Positions 35,505-44,334 are shown, counted from the stretch's first letter. The stretch: 64,000 nt of DNA from Dyella kyungheensis (GCF_016905005.1 NZ_JADIKC010000003.1:941630-1005629), one strand, 5' to 3'. Made by a program: numbers and translations. Notes: generated by a model from the sequence alone, not told the origin.

Positions 35505-36101
35505 TCAATCGAGGCGGCGTGCGCTGTAGCGACCGCGGCTGATATCGGTGATGCGAGCCTGCGCCTCTTCCACGCGCAGGGCGGGCAATTGGATGTCCAG
35601 CTCGACGCCATCGGCGCCAAACGTCTCCTGCATCAGCTCGGCGTCGAATTCGCGCAGCCTCGCCTTGAGCAGCGCCAGTTCCGCGAAATCGCAGTGCACT
35701 CCCAGGCGGGCCATGGCCACGATGGGAAGCCGCTCGGCACGGCGCAGGCATTCCGCCGCGGTGCCGCCGTAGGCGCGCACCAATCCGCCCGCGCCCAGCT
35801 TGATGCCGCCGTACCAGCGTGTCACCACCACCACGGCGCGATCGATGGCCTGGCCTTCGATGGCCTGCAGGATGGGACGCCCCGCGGTGCCGCCGGGCTC
35901 GCCGTCGTCGTTGAAGCGGTAGTCCTGGCCGATGCGATAGGCCCAGCAATTGTGCGTGGCCGCCGGGTCGCCTACCTGGCGCACGAAGGCCAGCGCTTGC
36001 CCGGCGGTCTGTACCGGTGCGGCCTGGGCGAGGAAGCGGCTTTTCTTGATGTCCTCGCTGTGCTGGCAGGCGCCGGCGAGGGTGTGCAGCGTTTCACTCA
36101 T
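35505..36101 (-). CDS. YigZ/IMPACT family protein
   Basis: This 198-residue protein has the UPF0029/IMPACT N-terminal domain with signature YRFNDDGEPGGTAGRPIL and VVVTRWYGGIKLGAGGLVRAY, and a shorter C-terminal DUF1949 domain with REFDAELMQETFGADGVEL. The family is linked to translation control in eukaryotes; the bacterial role is unknown. Its start overlaps the upstream anti-sigma-like gene by 8 bp, so the sigma, anti-sigma and yigZ genes appear to be in one operon. Confidence 0.88.
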   Translation of the reverse strand: MSETLHTLAGACQHSEDIKKSRFLAQAAPVQTAGQALAFVRQVGDPAATHNCWAYRIGQDYRFNDDGEPGGTAGRPILQAIEGQAIDRAVVVVTRWYGGIKLGAGGLVRAYGGTAAECLRRAERLPIVAMARLGVHCDFAELALLKARLREFDAELMQETFGADGVELDIQLPALRVEEAQARITDISRGRYSARRLD

Positions 36102-36981
36102 GATCGGGCAGCTGCGCTCGCAGGTCGTCGGGCAACGGCACGTCCGGGTGCGCCTGCTGGAATGCGCGCAGTCGCTGCCGTGCTTCGTCGTGCCGTTGCA
36201 GCGCGAAGAGCAGGCGGATTTTCGCGAGTTCTTGCGCGGGCGTGTCCGAGGGACGGGCGGCGGTGTCGCCCAGCGCAGGCATGGGCGCGGGCACCGCCAT
36301 GGTTTTCATGGCCGCCATCGGGCGCTGCTCCACGTTGCCGGCGATGGTCGCAGGCGGCGCGGCGGGTGCGCGAGCGTAAGCCGCTTCGGTGCTTTCTGCG
36401 ATGGGAGCGGGCGGCGCAGGCGGCGCCGGGGCCGCCGCTGACATGTCTGCCGCGCGGTTCTCCTGCAGGGCGACCATCGGCGCGGGTTCCGTCGCGGCAG
36501 CTGGCGGCTGTTCGGTTGCCACGGTAGGGGCCACCAGTTTCGGCTTCATGGCGGAGCGAATGCTTTCCTGCTTCGGTCGAACCGTCGCCGTCATGCGCGC
36601 CGCGGGTGCAGCGGTAACGGGGGCGGCGACCGGGCTGTCGGCTACGACGGTGCTTGGTGCCGACGCCGGCGCGGCCGGTTCGTTCGACGGGGCGCGGCTC
36701 ATCACCACGGCCCCCGGTGAGGGTATCTGCGGCACGCTCGAAGGCTGCTGCATCATCCGCCAGCCCAGTCCGGCCGCGACCACGATCACGGCGCAGCTCG
36801 CCACGGCCACCGGCCAGCGCATGATCTTCCGCTGGCGTTGCGCACGCACGGCATCGGCCGCCGTGCGCTTGATGGCGGCGTCCAGTGCGGGCGACGGCTC
36901 CTTGCGCGGCAGGCTGCGATAGAGCGCCTTGAGCTCGTCGTCGCCGGGCAGGTCGTCGTGGTCGGGGTCGTGCGTATTCAT
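36094..36981 (-). CDS. Putative membrane anti-sigma factor with a low-complexity periplasmic region
   Basis: This 295-residue protein has a cytoplasmic N-terminus (residues 1-55, DDELKALYRSLPRKEPSPAL), one membrane helix at about 56-75, a roughly 170-residue Ala/Pro-rich stretch, and a short helical C-terminus (about 245-290, LAKIRLLFALQRHDEARQRL). The ECF sigma gene upstream overlaps it by 4 bp, so an anti-sigma role is inferred from position and topology. There is no HxxxCxxC zinc motif. The C-terminal helices look TPR-like and might sense a periplasmic signal, which is speculative. Confidence 0.7.
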   Translation of the reverse strand: MNTHDPDHDDLPGDDELKALYRSLPRKEPSPALDAAIKRTAADAVRAQRQRKIMRWPVAVASCAVIVVAAGLGWRMMQQPSSVPQIPSPGAVVMSRAPSNEPAAPASAPSTVVADSPVAAPVTAAPAARMTATVRPKQESIRSAMKPKLVAPTVATEQPPAAATEPAPMVALQENRAADMSAAAPAPPAPPAPIAESTEAAYARAPAAPPATIAGNVEQRPMAAMKTMAVPAPMPALGDTAARPSDTPAQELAKIRLLFALQRHDEARQRLRAFQQAHPDVPLPDDLRAQLPDHE

Positions 36982-37532
36982 TCGGCCAACTGTTCGCGCA
37001 AGCGGTTCATGGCATAGCGCAGTCGCGATTTTGCGGTTTCGCGTCCTACGCCGGTGACTTCGGCGATTTCCTCCACGCTCAGGTCGTTCTCCAGCCGCAG
37101 CAGCACGGCGGTGCGTTGCTCGTCCGGCAATTGCTCGATGGCCAACTGCAGGCGGCGCCGGCGTTCGAACTCGGACAACACGTGCTCGGGCTGTTCGTGC
37201 TCCGGCGAGGCCGTCAGTTCGAACGCACGCTCCGCTTCCTCGCCGGTAGCCATCGGACGTTTGCGCCGGTAGCTGTCGATCAGCAGGTTATGCGCGATCT
37301 GCAGTAGCCAGGTGGTGAATTTGGCCTGCGGCGCATAACGGGCACGGGAGGCAATGACGCGGCTCCAGGTTTCCTGGAACAGTTCCTCGGCCACTTGCGG
37401 GTCGCGCGCGGCGCGCAGCAGGAAGCGATACAGCACGCCGCGGTGGCGCGCATAGAGGGCGTCGAACGCCGCCGCCTCGCCTCGTGCATAGGCAAGCATC
37501 AGCGTCGCATCATCGTCCACAAGGGCGTCCAT
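36978..37532 (-). CDS. ECF sigma factor
   Basis: This 184-residue ECF sigma factor has region 2 (FDALYARHRGVLYRFLLRAA, then ELFQETWSRVI) and region 4 (LPDEQRTAVLLRLENDLSVE, then EIAEVTGVGRETAKSRLRYA). It is clearly distinct from the RpoE gene at 10519. I start at the ATG at 37532, since the sequence from there is family-like; an upstream in-frame ATG would add 32 His/Pro-rich residues. It overlaps the downstream anti-sigma-like gene by 4 bp. Which promoters it reads is unknown. Confidence 0.9.
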   Translation of the reverse strand: MDALVDDDATLMLAYARGEAAAFDALYARHRGVLYRFLLRAARDPQVAEELFQETWSRVIASRARYAPQAKFTTWLLQIAHNLLIDSYRRKRPMATGEEAERAFELTASPEHEQPEHVLSEFERRRRLQLAIEQLPDEQRTAVLLRLENDLSVEEIAEVTGVGRETAKSRLRYAMNRLREQLAE

Positions 37533-37680
37533 GGGCGGCGAGGTTAAGGCAAACCGGCGTTGCGGGTAAGCGTGTGCGTCAGGGTGGCACGTCCATGGCG
37601 GCGTCCGGTTCAGGCTGAGAGGCGGCATACCGGTGTAACGCGTGGCGCCGGCATTCGGGGTTGCCGGTGGGCGGCATGCT

Positions 37681-39114
37681 TCAGGGAATCACATCGCCGG
37701 GCACGGGATGCCCGAAGTCCTCCGGCGCGAGCTTCTGCGTGAGGCGGAACACGCCCTCGTGCACATGGCGCGGCAGCACCACGTCGAGCACGGTGGTCTG
37801 GTGCGGGGCGACGATCAGGAACAGATCGTCCCTGGCCGCCGTGGTGGCGATGGCGTGATGCACCAGTCCCGCCAGGTCGTTGGGTTCGATGCTGGCGCTG
37901 TAGGGACGATGGCTGTCCATGGCGGCGCGCAGCGTGCGGCGACTGTTGTCCGGGTCGGCCACGCGGGGCGTGCCGGCCAGCAGCGCATGGTTGAGGAAGA
38001 ACGTGATCACGTTGCCCTGATGGCTGTTCGCCTGCCGGTCGAGCATGAAGCCCTGTGGCATCCAGTCGGGATTCGGCGGCGTGCCCGCCTTGAGCAGCAT
38101 GCGCGCACCGAGCAGCGGTTCGCCGCCTTCGTCGGTGAGGCGAACCACCAGCATGCTGCGCGGATCGTGGATATGCACACGGACGGGAAAGGGGCCGACC
38201 GATTCCATTTCCACGCGGTTGGCATCGCGTTGCGCATTCTCCGCGTCGAACGCATCGCACAGTTGGTGATAGCTGGCGACATCGCGCACATGCAGGCAGC
38301 GCAGCAGGGCATCGACGGTGGCGGGCGGCGCCGAGGCCATCACGCCCTGCTCGTCGCCGGAATGCGAGGCACCTGGAATCAGCTTGAATGCCGTGCGCGG
38401 CGCGGTGACGACATTGAGCGACAGGATGTCGCCGGTGCTGCTGCTTTCACCGGCGAGCACGGCATGGCGTGCGTTGAGATTGGCTGCGGCGATACGTACC
38501 ACGCCATCGGAGCCATCCTCGCCGGTGTAGCTGTTGATGTGGTCGTAGAGCGATCGATCGGGACGGTCGCCGGTCAGCACGAACAGGAACTGGCCTTGCC
38601 CGGCGGGGTCGCCGCCATGGATATGGTCGAGATTGAGCGACAGCGATTCGCTGCTGCCCAGTTCCAGCCAGTCGAGAATGCGCTGTCCCGGTTCCACGCC
38701 GCCGGCCCACGCTTTCAGCCGCCCCAGCACGCTCTTGCCGAGCTGGGCCAGCGCGGAGCCGAAATTCGCCGGCGCCAGCATCATCAGGTGGGTCAGGCGG
38801 ATGGTGCTGAACGCACGTGGCCGTTCGCGCTGGGCGCGCAGCCATTCGCGTACCACCGGACCACCGGTGGAGTGGGTGATGCAGGCGAAGCTCGCATCCT
38901 GCAGATGCAGGTCGCGCAGCGCATGATCGAACGCGCGCACCACGTCGGGCATGGTCACCACGTCGTCGAAGCTCACGTACTCGGACAACCAGATATCGGC
39001 CACCGCGAGCGCGATGCCTGCCGTCGCTGCCTGCGCCTGCAGGCGCTGCGGCAGGAGGCCATAGGTGGAGGTGTTGGTCACGCTCCAGCCGTGCACGAAA
39101 ACGAGTGTGGTCAT
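37681..39114 (-). CDS. Alpha/beta-hydrolase, lipase or phospholipase-like
   Basis: This 477-residue protein begins with the oxyanion-hole motif VFVHGWSVT, directly at the N-terminus without a signal peptide. The nucleophile elbow is ITHSTGGPVV, with Ser82 in HSTGG, a variant of GxSxG with His in the first position. The acid and His candidates are DGSDGVVRIA and LIPGASHSGD. A C-terminal region (about residues 300-475), strand-rich, may bind membranes or partners. Type VI lipase effectors share parts of this layout, but no vgrG, hcp or immunity gene is nearby, so I keep the call general. It lies 148 bp before the ECF sigma gene on the same strand. Confidence 0.75.
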   Translation of the reverse strand: MTTLVFVHGWSVTNTSTYGLLPQRLQAQAATAGIALAVADIWLSEYVSFDDVVTMPDVVRAFDHALRDLHLQDASFACITHSTGGPVVREWLRAQRERPRAFSTIRLTHLMMLAPANFGSALAQLGKSVLGRLKAWAGGVEPGQRILDWLELGSSESLSLNLDHIHGGDPAGQGQFLFVLTGDRPDRSLYDHINSYTGEDGSDGVVRIAAANLNARHAVLAGESSSTGDILSLNVVTAPRTAFKLIPGASHSGDEQGVMASAPPATVDALLRCLHVRDVASYHQLCDAFDAENAQRDANRVEMESVGPFPVRVHIHDPRSMLVVRLTDEGGEPLLGARMLLKAGTPPNPDWMPQGFMLDRQANSHQGNVITFFLNHALLAGTPRVADPDNSRRTLRAAMDSHRPYSASIEPNDLAGLVHHAIATTAARDDLFLIVAPHQTTVLDVVLPRHVHEGVFRLTQKLAPEDFGHPVPGDVIP

Positions 39115-39258
39115 GGTCCGCTCCCCGCGGTGCGCCTTTGTTCGCTCGCTAACCGTTTAAATGTCCATCAGATGACAGAGCGGCGGGTTGTGCGCTATCG
39201 CCGCAAAGCATCGTAAGGCCCTAAGATGCCATGCCTTTCCATGGAGCGGGGAAACCGC

Positions 39259-40014
39259 ATGCTGGCCGTCCTGTTCGTGCTGCTGTTGTTGATTGTGTGG
39301 TTCTATCGCCGGCGCTGGCGCAAGACGGCACATACGCTGTTGATCGTGGGCCTGCTGGTGTTTTTCGGCATCGGTTGCGGTGCACTGCCACGCCTGCTGT
39401 CGGACAACCTGCAATCGGGTTACGAGGTGGATCCGGCCATCAGCTGGGCGCCGCGCAATGCCATCGTGGTGCTGGGCGCGGGTACCGCGGTGGAGGAAGG
39501 GCATGCCCTGCAACCATCGTACTTCGTCAATGGACGCATCCTGCGCGCTGCCCAGCTTTACCACGCATGCAAGTCGGCCGGGAAGGAATGCCGTCTGGTG
39601 GTCAGCGGTGGCGATTCGCAGAGTCATGGCGAAGCGGAGGCCACGGTCTATGGCCGTGCGTTCACCGCGCTGGGCATTCCCGCCGCGGACCTGTCGATCG
39701 AATCACGCAGCATGAGCACCTGGCAGAACGCCCAGTTCAGCCGTCCGATCCTTGCCGAGTACGCGCCGCAGCACATCGTGCTGGTGACCTCGGGCATTCA
39801 TCTGCGCCGCTCGCTGCAGTATTTCGCGCACTTCGGCATCGTGCCGCAGCCGGTGGCCGGCGACTGGGTCAATGCACGCAGGGAAGTGGCGCCCGATACC
39901 TGGAACTTCATGCTGATGGATGCCTCGCTGCACGAGTACCTCGGCATCCTGCGTTACCGGGTCTACAACCTGCTGGGCTGGAACGCGCCAAAGGCTGCGC
40001 CGCTAGCAGCCTGA
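39259..40014 (+). CDS. ElyC/SanA/YdcF family (DUF218) membrane protein
   Basis: This 251-residue protein has two N-terminal membrane helices (MLAVLFVLLLLIVWF and HTLLIVGLLVFFGIG). A DUF218 domain follows: NAIVVLGAGTAVEEG, RLVVSGGDSQSHGEAEA, LSIESRSMSTWQNAQF, and IVLVTSGIHLRRSL. ElyC in E. coli is involved in peptidoglycan and undecaprenyl-phosphate metabolism, and SanA in envelope barrier function. The two-helix anchor suits ElyC. The ATG at 39259 follows GGAGCGGGG; starts at 39226 or 39241 would place residues before that ribosome site. It stands alone between divergent and downstream genes. Confidence 0.85.
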   Translation: MLAVLFVLLLLIVWFYRRRWRKTAHTLLIVGLLVFFGIGCGALPRLLSDNLQSGYEVDPAISWAPRNAIVVLGAGTAVEEGHALQPSYFVNGRILRAAQLYHACKSAGKECRLVVSGGDSQSHGEAEATVYGRAFTALGIPAADLSIESRSMSTWQNAQFSRPILAEYAPQHIVLVTSGIHLRRSLQYFAHFGIVPQPVAGDWVNARREVAPDTWNFMLMDASLHEYLGILRYRVYNLLGWNAPKAAPLAA

Positions 40015-40101
40015 GGCGCCGATTCGCCGTTCATTTTCCAGCCAGCTACGGAGCGCATATCCGCGTAACCTTGTGCGGCTAACCCTACACCGGTCGCTCC
40101 G

Positions 40102-41955
40102 ATGCCCTCCGAATTATCTACCGATCCGCACTCGCGTGCGGCGCTTCCGCTTGCCCCATCGTTGGACCCCACGCTAGCCGCGGCGCATATGCCGCGTCAT
40201 TTCCGGCCGCTGGAGCGGCGGGTGCTGTGGATCTGTCTGCTGGCCATGCTGCTCGGTTCGGCGGTAGCGCTGGTCGCGCGATTGCTGACGGCGCTGATTG
40301 GCCTAGTTACCAACCTCGCGTTTTACGGCCGCATCAGCACCGAATTCAGCAGTCCGGCGGGCAACCATCTCGGCCTGTGGGTGATCGCGGTGCCGGTGAT
40401 CGGCGGCCTGATCGTCGGTGCCATGGCACGTTGGGGTTCGCGCGCGATCCGCGGTCACGGCATTCCCGAGGCGATGGAACAGGTGCTGCTCAACGAGAGC
40501 CGCATCCCGCCGCGCATCACCTGGTTGAAGCCGGTGTCGTCGGCGATCGCCATCGGCACCGGCGGTCCGTTTGGCGCGGAAGGTCCGATCATTGCGACGG
40601 GTGGTGCGCTGGGTTCGTTGATCGGCCAGCTGTTGCGCGTCACTGCGGACGAGCGCAAGACGCTGCTCGCTGCCGGCGCCGCCGCAGGCATGGCGGCGGT
40701 GTTTTCCGCACCGATCTCCTCGGTGTTGCTGGCGATCGAACTGCTGTTGTTCGAACGCCGCGCGCGTTCGCTGATTCCGGTGGCGCTGGCCGCGGTGATG
40801 GGCACGGCGGTCCGCTATCTGCTGGAAGGCAACGAGCCGATGTTCGCGATGCCGGCCATTGCCACCCCGGCACTCAGCGCGGTGGTGGCCTATATCGTGA
40901 TGGGCATCGCCACCGGCGTGGTCAGCGTGGGCATCACCAAGCTCACCTATGCGATCGAGGACGGTTTCGAGAAGCTGCCGATTCACTGGATGTGGTGGCC
41001 GGCCATCGGCGGCGTGGTGGTGGGTGTGGTGGGTTACTTCATGCCGGCCACGCTTGGCGTGGGCTACACCAATATCGCCTCGCTGCTGGCCGGGCAGATC
41101 GGTTTCGCCGGCATGCTCGCGCTGTGCCTGATGAAGCTGCTGTCCTGGTCGGTGGCGCTGGGCAGCGGTACTTCCGGTGGCACGCTGGCGCCGCTGTTCA
41201 CCATCGGCAGCGCGATGGGCGGTGTGTTCGGATTGCTGTGCGTGAGCTGGTTGCCGTGGCTGCAGGTGGACTCGCGCGTCGCCGCGCTGGTGTGCATGGC
41301 GGCGATCTTTGCCGGCGCGTCGCGCGCGTTCCTCACGTCGGTGGTCTTCGCCTTCGAAACCACTCAGCAACCGCATGGCCTGTTGCCGCTGCTGGGCGCG
41401 TGTGCCGCGGCTTATCTGGTCTCAGGCCTGATGATGCGCAACACCATCATGACCGAGAAGATCGTCCGCCGCGGTGTGCGTGTGCCGGCCGAGTACACCG
41501 CCGATTACCTGGAGCGCATTGCCGTGGGCGAGGCATGCAGCCGCGATGTGGTGAGCCTGCGCGCGAACGAGACGCTGGCCGATGTGCAGGCATGGCTGTC
41601 GACCGAACATGCGCCGGCCAAGCACCAGGGCTTTCCAGTGGTGGATGAGCAAGGCCAGCTGCTCGGCGTGGTGACGCGCCGCGATCTGCTGCGCGCCGGC
41701 TCGGCGCCGGATGCGGAAGTGCGTTCGCTGCTGCACCGCCCGCCCATCGTGGTGCGTGAAGATCACACGCTGCGCGAAGCGGCCGATCACATGGTGGAAG
41801 CCGACGTGGGCCGCCTGGTGGTGATGGCGCGCAACGGGCGCCAGATGGTGGGCATCGTCACCCGCGGCGACCTGCTCAAGGCACATGCGCAGCGTTTGCG
41901 TGAGGCGCGCGAATCGAGCCGCCATCTCGGCGGCAAAACAAAACCGGCCGTGTAA
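40102..41955 (+). CDS. ClC-type chloride channel/antiporter with two CBS domains
   Basis: This 617-residue protein joins a ClC membrane domain (residues about 35-450) to two CBS domains (about 475-605), which often bind nucleotides and gate the pore. The three ion-path motifs are GHGIPEAM (in place of GSGIP), GAEGPII with the gating Glu (in place of GREGP), and GGTLAPLF. The gating Glu suggests proton coupling or gating is possible. The His in the first motif occurs in other bacterial CBS-bearing ClC proteins. Chloride or another anion cannot be resolved. A stem-loop overlaps its stop codon. Confidence 0.92.
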   Translation: MPSELSTDPHSRAALPLAPSLDPTLAAAHMPRHFRPLERRVLWICLLAMLLGSAVALVARLLTALIGLVTNLAFYGRISTEFSSPAGNHLGLWVIAVPVIGGLIVGAMARWGSRAIRGHGIPEAMEQVLLNESRIPPRITWLKPVSSAIAIGTGGPFGAEGPIIATGGALGSLIGQLLRVTADERKTLLAAGAAAGMAAVFSAPISSVLLAIELLLFERRARSLIPVALAAVMGTAVRYLLEGNEPMFAMPAIATPALSAVVAYIVMGIATGVVSVGITKLTYAIEDGFEKLPIHWMWWPAIGGVVVGVVGYFMPATLGVGYTNIASLLAGQIGFAGMLALCLMKLLSWSVALGSGTSGGTLAPLFTIGSAMGGVFGLLCVSWLPWLQVDSRVAALVCMAAIFAGASRAFLTSVVFAFETTQQPHGLLPLLGACAAAYLVSGLMMRNTIMTEKIVRRGVRVPAEYTADYLERIAVGEACSRDVVSLRANETLADVQAWLSTEHAPAKHQGFPVVDEQGQLLGVVTRRDLLRAGSAPDAEVRSLLHRPPIVVREDHTLREAADHMVEADVGRLVVMARNGRQMVGIVTRGDLLKAHAQRLREARESSRHLGGKTKPAV

Positions 41956-41968
41956 GGGCCGGTTTTGT
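41938..41968. terminator. Convergent terminator overlapping the end of the ClC gene
   Basis: ACAAAACCGGCC and GGCCGGTTTTGT form a 12-bp stem around 7 nt. The stop codon of the ClC gene lies in the loop. A-rich and T-rich flanks allow it to serve the convergent alcohol dehydrogenase gene as well. Confidence 0.8.
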
Positions 41969-42006
41969 GGAGCACCGGAGCCGCTTGTGCGGCCCGGGTC
42001 AGTTCA

Positions 42007-43065
42007 TCAAGCCGACTTCAGCGAAGCCATGTCGATCACGAAGCGATAGCGCACGTCGCTGGTGATCACACGCTCGTAGGCGGCATTGATGTTCTTCATG
42101 TCGATCACTTCGATGTCGCTGACGATGTTGTGCTCGGCGCAGAAGTCCAGCATTTCCTGCGTTTCGGCGATGCCGCCGATGGCCGAGCCCGAGATCGAGC
42201 GGCGACCCAGCAGCACCTGCGCAGCGTTCACCGGCGGATCGAGCGGCTGCAGCTGGCCGACCAGGCAGATCACGCCATTGACGGCGAGCGTGGCCAGGTA
42301 CGGGTTGAGGTCGTGCGGGTTGGGCACCGTGTCGAGGATGAACTCGAACTGGCGCGACACCGCCGCCATCTGCTTCTCGTCGGTGGACAGCACCACATGA
42401 TCGGCACCCAGGCGGCGCGCTTCCTGTTCCTTGCCCGGCGAGCGGGTGAACAGGGTGACGTCGGCGCCCATCGCCTTGGCGAACTTCAGGCCCATGTGGC
42501 CCAGGCCGCCCAGGCCGATCACGGCGATCTTGCTGCCCTTGCCGATATTCCAGTGGCGCAGCGGCGACCAGGTGGTGATGCCGGCGCACAGCAGCGGCGC
42601 GGCAGCCTTCAGGTCGAGCTTGTCGGAGATCGACACCACGAACTTGTCGGACACCACGATGCGCTCGGAGTAGCCGCCGAAGGTCGGCATCTTGTCATGG
42701 CGGTCGATGCCGTTATAGGTCCAGGTGGCGCCTTCCACGCAGTACTGCTCCAGACCGGCGCTGCACGAAGCGCAGTGCTGGCAGGAGTCGACCATGCAGC
42801 CTACGCCCACGGTGTCGCCCACCTTGAACTTGCTGACCTCGGGACCGACCGCGCTGACGCGGCCCACGATCTCGTGGCCCGGCACCATCGGATAGAGGCT
42901 GCCGCCCCATTCGTCGCGCGCCTGGTGGATGTCCGAGTGGCAGACGCCGCAATAGAGAATGTCGATCACCACGTCGTTCGCGCGCGCATCGCGTCGTTCG
43001 AACTGGTGCGCGGCCAGCGGTGTGGTGGGGGACTGAGCGGCATAACCGCGGATGGACATCGTCAT
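42007..43065 (-). CDS. Zinc-dependent NAD(P)-dependent alcohol dehydrogenase
   Basis: This 352-residue medium-chain dehydrogenase binds catalytic zinc through CGVCHSDIHQARDEWG and GHEIVGRV, and structural zinc through CMVDSCQHCASCSAGLEQYC. The nucleotide fold is IAVIGLGGLGHMGLKFAKAM. This layout matches the YahK/AdhA cinnamyl-alcohol-type NADPH-dependent aldehyde reductases. It would reduce aldehydes, perhaps for detoxification. AGGAG precedes the start at a good distance. The gene is divergent from an AraC-type regulator with 176 bp between, a configuration like yqhD-yqhC. Confidence 0.93.
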   Translation of the reverse strand: MTMSIRGYAAQSPTTPLAAHQFERRDARANDVVIDILYCGVCHSDIHQARDEWGGSLYPMVPGHEIVGRVSAVGPEVSKFKVGDTVGVGCMVDSCQHCASCSAGLEQYCVEGATWTYNGIDRHDKMPTFGGYSERIVVSDKFVVSISDKLDLKAAAPLLCAGITTWSPLRHWNIGKGSKIAVIGLGGLGHMGLKFAKAMGADVTLFTRSPGKEQEARRLGADHVVLSTDEKQMAAVSRQFEFILDTVPNPHDLNPYLATLAVNGVICLVGQLQPLDPPVNAAQVLLGRRSISGSAIGGIAETQEMLDFCAEHNIVSDIEVIDMKNINAAYERVITSDVRYRFVIDMASLKSA

Positions 43066-43137
43066 GGCATGACTCCTGTGGGGAGGGAACAGCGAGGTGG
43101 CGAAGTATGGGCGCCCGGCGCCGGTGCCGGGTAGCCG

Positions 43138-43168
43138 ATTCCTGCGAGATGATTGCCTGATCCTGCAA
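43138..43168. promoter_or_regulatory. Candidate AraC-type operator: 21-bp-spaced direct repeats
   Basis: The heptamer-like core TCCTGC occurs at 43140-43145 and again at 43161-43166, each flanked by AT or GAT and followed by GA or AA. The offset of 21 bp equals two helical turns, the spacing AraC-family proteins use. It lies in the divergent adh-araC intergenic region. Confidence 0.45.
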
Positions 43169-43241
43169 TGTGGCCGGTGAAGGGCTCGCCACGGGACAGA
43201 GGAACAGGCAAGCTCTCGCTCTAGAAATCGGCCCTAAGTCC

Positions 43242-44180
43242 ATGAATGAAAAACTTTCCCCGTCCCAGGGTTCGGCGCGACTTTCGCAAGATCGCGAGGA
43301 ATTGACAGCGCGCGTTGAACGATTGGCGTCGTCGCAGGGTTTGCATGCCACGGCGTGGTCGTCGCTCACCTTGTTCCGTGCCGACTCCGTGGGCGCCCCG
43401 ACCTGCGCCATGTACGGCCCGGGCCTGGGGCTGGCCCTGCAGGGCGCCAAGCAGATTCTGCTCGGCCAGCAGTCGTTCCTGCATGAGCCGGCCTCCTACA
43501 TGGTCAATGCGGTGGACGTGCCGGTGTCCTCGCAGGTGGTGCGGGCCTCGGCCGAAGCGCCTTGTCTGTGCCTGACCTTCCGCCTGGACCTGCAATGCAT
43601 CCGTGAACTGTTGCCTGGGGTGCAGTTGCGGCGCAGCGCTGCCGTGTCGGCGTCGGGTCTGTCGATCAGCCCGCTCGATGGCAGCCTGCTCGATCCGTTG
43701 CTGCGACTGGTGCGCCTGCTCGATGCGCCGCGCGATCTGGAGGTGCTGGGCCCGCTGCTCGAACGGGAACTGCTGTACCGGTTGTTGACGGGCGAGCAGG
43801 GCGCCTTGCTGGCGCAGATCGCCACGTCCGGCAGCCAGGGCCATCAGGTATCGCGCGCGATCGACTGGTTGCGCCAGCACTACGATGAGCCGCTGCGCAT
43901 CGACGAGCTGGCGGCACGCGTCAACATGAGTGCGTCGTCGCTGCATCATCATTTTCGCGCGATTACGGCGATGAGTCCGTTGCAGTACCAGAAGCAGTTG
44001 CGTCTGTACGAGGCGCGGCGCTTGCTGTTGGCCGATCAGTGCGATGTGGCGACGGCGGCGCATCGCGTGGGGTACGAGAGTCCTTCGCAATTCAGTCGCG
44101 AGTACAGCCGGGCGTTTGGGGCGCCGCCATTGCGGGATGTGGCGAGGTTGCGGTTGGCGGATGCTGGCTCTGCGGCTTAG
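43242..44180 (+). CDS. AraC-family transcriptional regulator
   Basis: This 312-residue regulator has an N-terminal AraC_N sensor domain (residues about 15-190: CAMYGPGLGLALQGAKQILL, LHEPASYMVNAVDVPVSSQV). The C-terminal double helix-turn-helix (about 205-300) has IDELAARVNMSASSLHHHF and VATAAHRVGYESPSQFSREY. This N-terminal family includes YqhC, which activates an aldehyde reductase in response to aldehydes. Its divergent position next to the alcohol dehydrogenase gene fits the same role. The ATG at 43242 is chosen because an earlier in-frame ATG at 43170 adds 24 residues unlike the family. Confidence 0.9.
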   Translation: MNEKLSPSQGSARLSQDREELTARVERLASSQGLHATAWSSLTLFRADSVGAPTCAMYGPGLGLALQGAKQILLGQQSFLHEPASYMVNAVDVPVSSQVVRASAEAPCLCLTFRLDLQCIRELLPGVQLRRSAAVSASGLSISPLDGSLLDPLLRLVRLLDAPRDLEVLGPLLERELLYRLLTGEQGALLAQIATSGSQGHQVSRAIDWLRQHYDEPLRIDELAARVNMSASSLHHHFRAITAMSPLQYQKQLRLYEARRLLLADQCDVATAAHRVGYESPSQFSREYSRAFGAPPLRDVARLRLADAGSAA

Positions 44181-44334
44181 AGGTGATGTGCATCGTGGAT
44201 CGAGCGGGCATTGACGCGCATCCGCCACGGTGCCGCGCCGTTCGCTGCGCAACGGGTCCAATCGCCGAGGACTTAAAGCGTGGCCTCGCTTCGCATTGGC
44301 TTTGGCGCACCACTGCGTCCGGTGCGGCGATTGT

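Noticed and set aside
37681-39114. Type VI secretion lipase effector with immunity partner
   Set aside because: No vgrG, hcp, PAAR or small lipoprotein or periplasmic immunity gene is adjacent; the neighbours are a sigma operon and an ElyC-like gene.
42971-43065. Alternative start of the alcohol dehydrogenase two codons downstream (MSIRGYAA)
   Set aside because: The AGGAG ribosome site is better spaced for the ATG at 43065.
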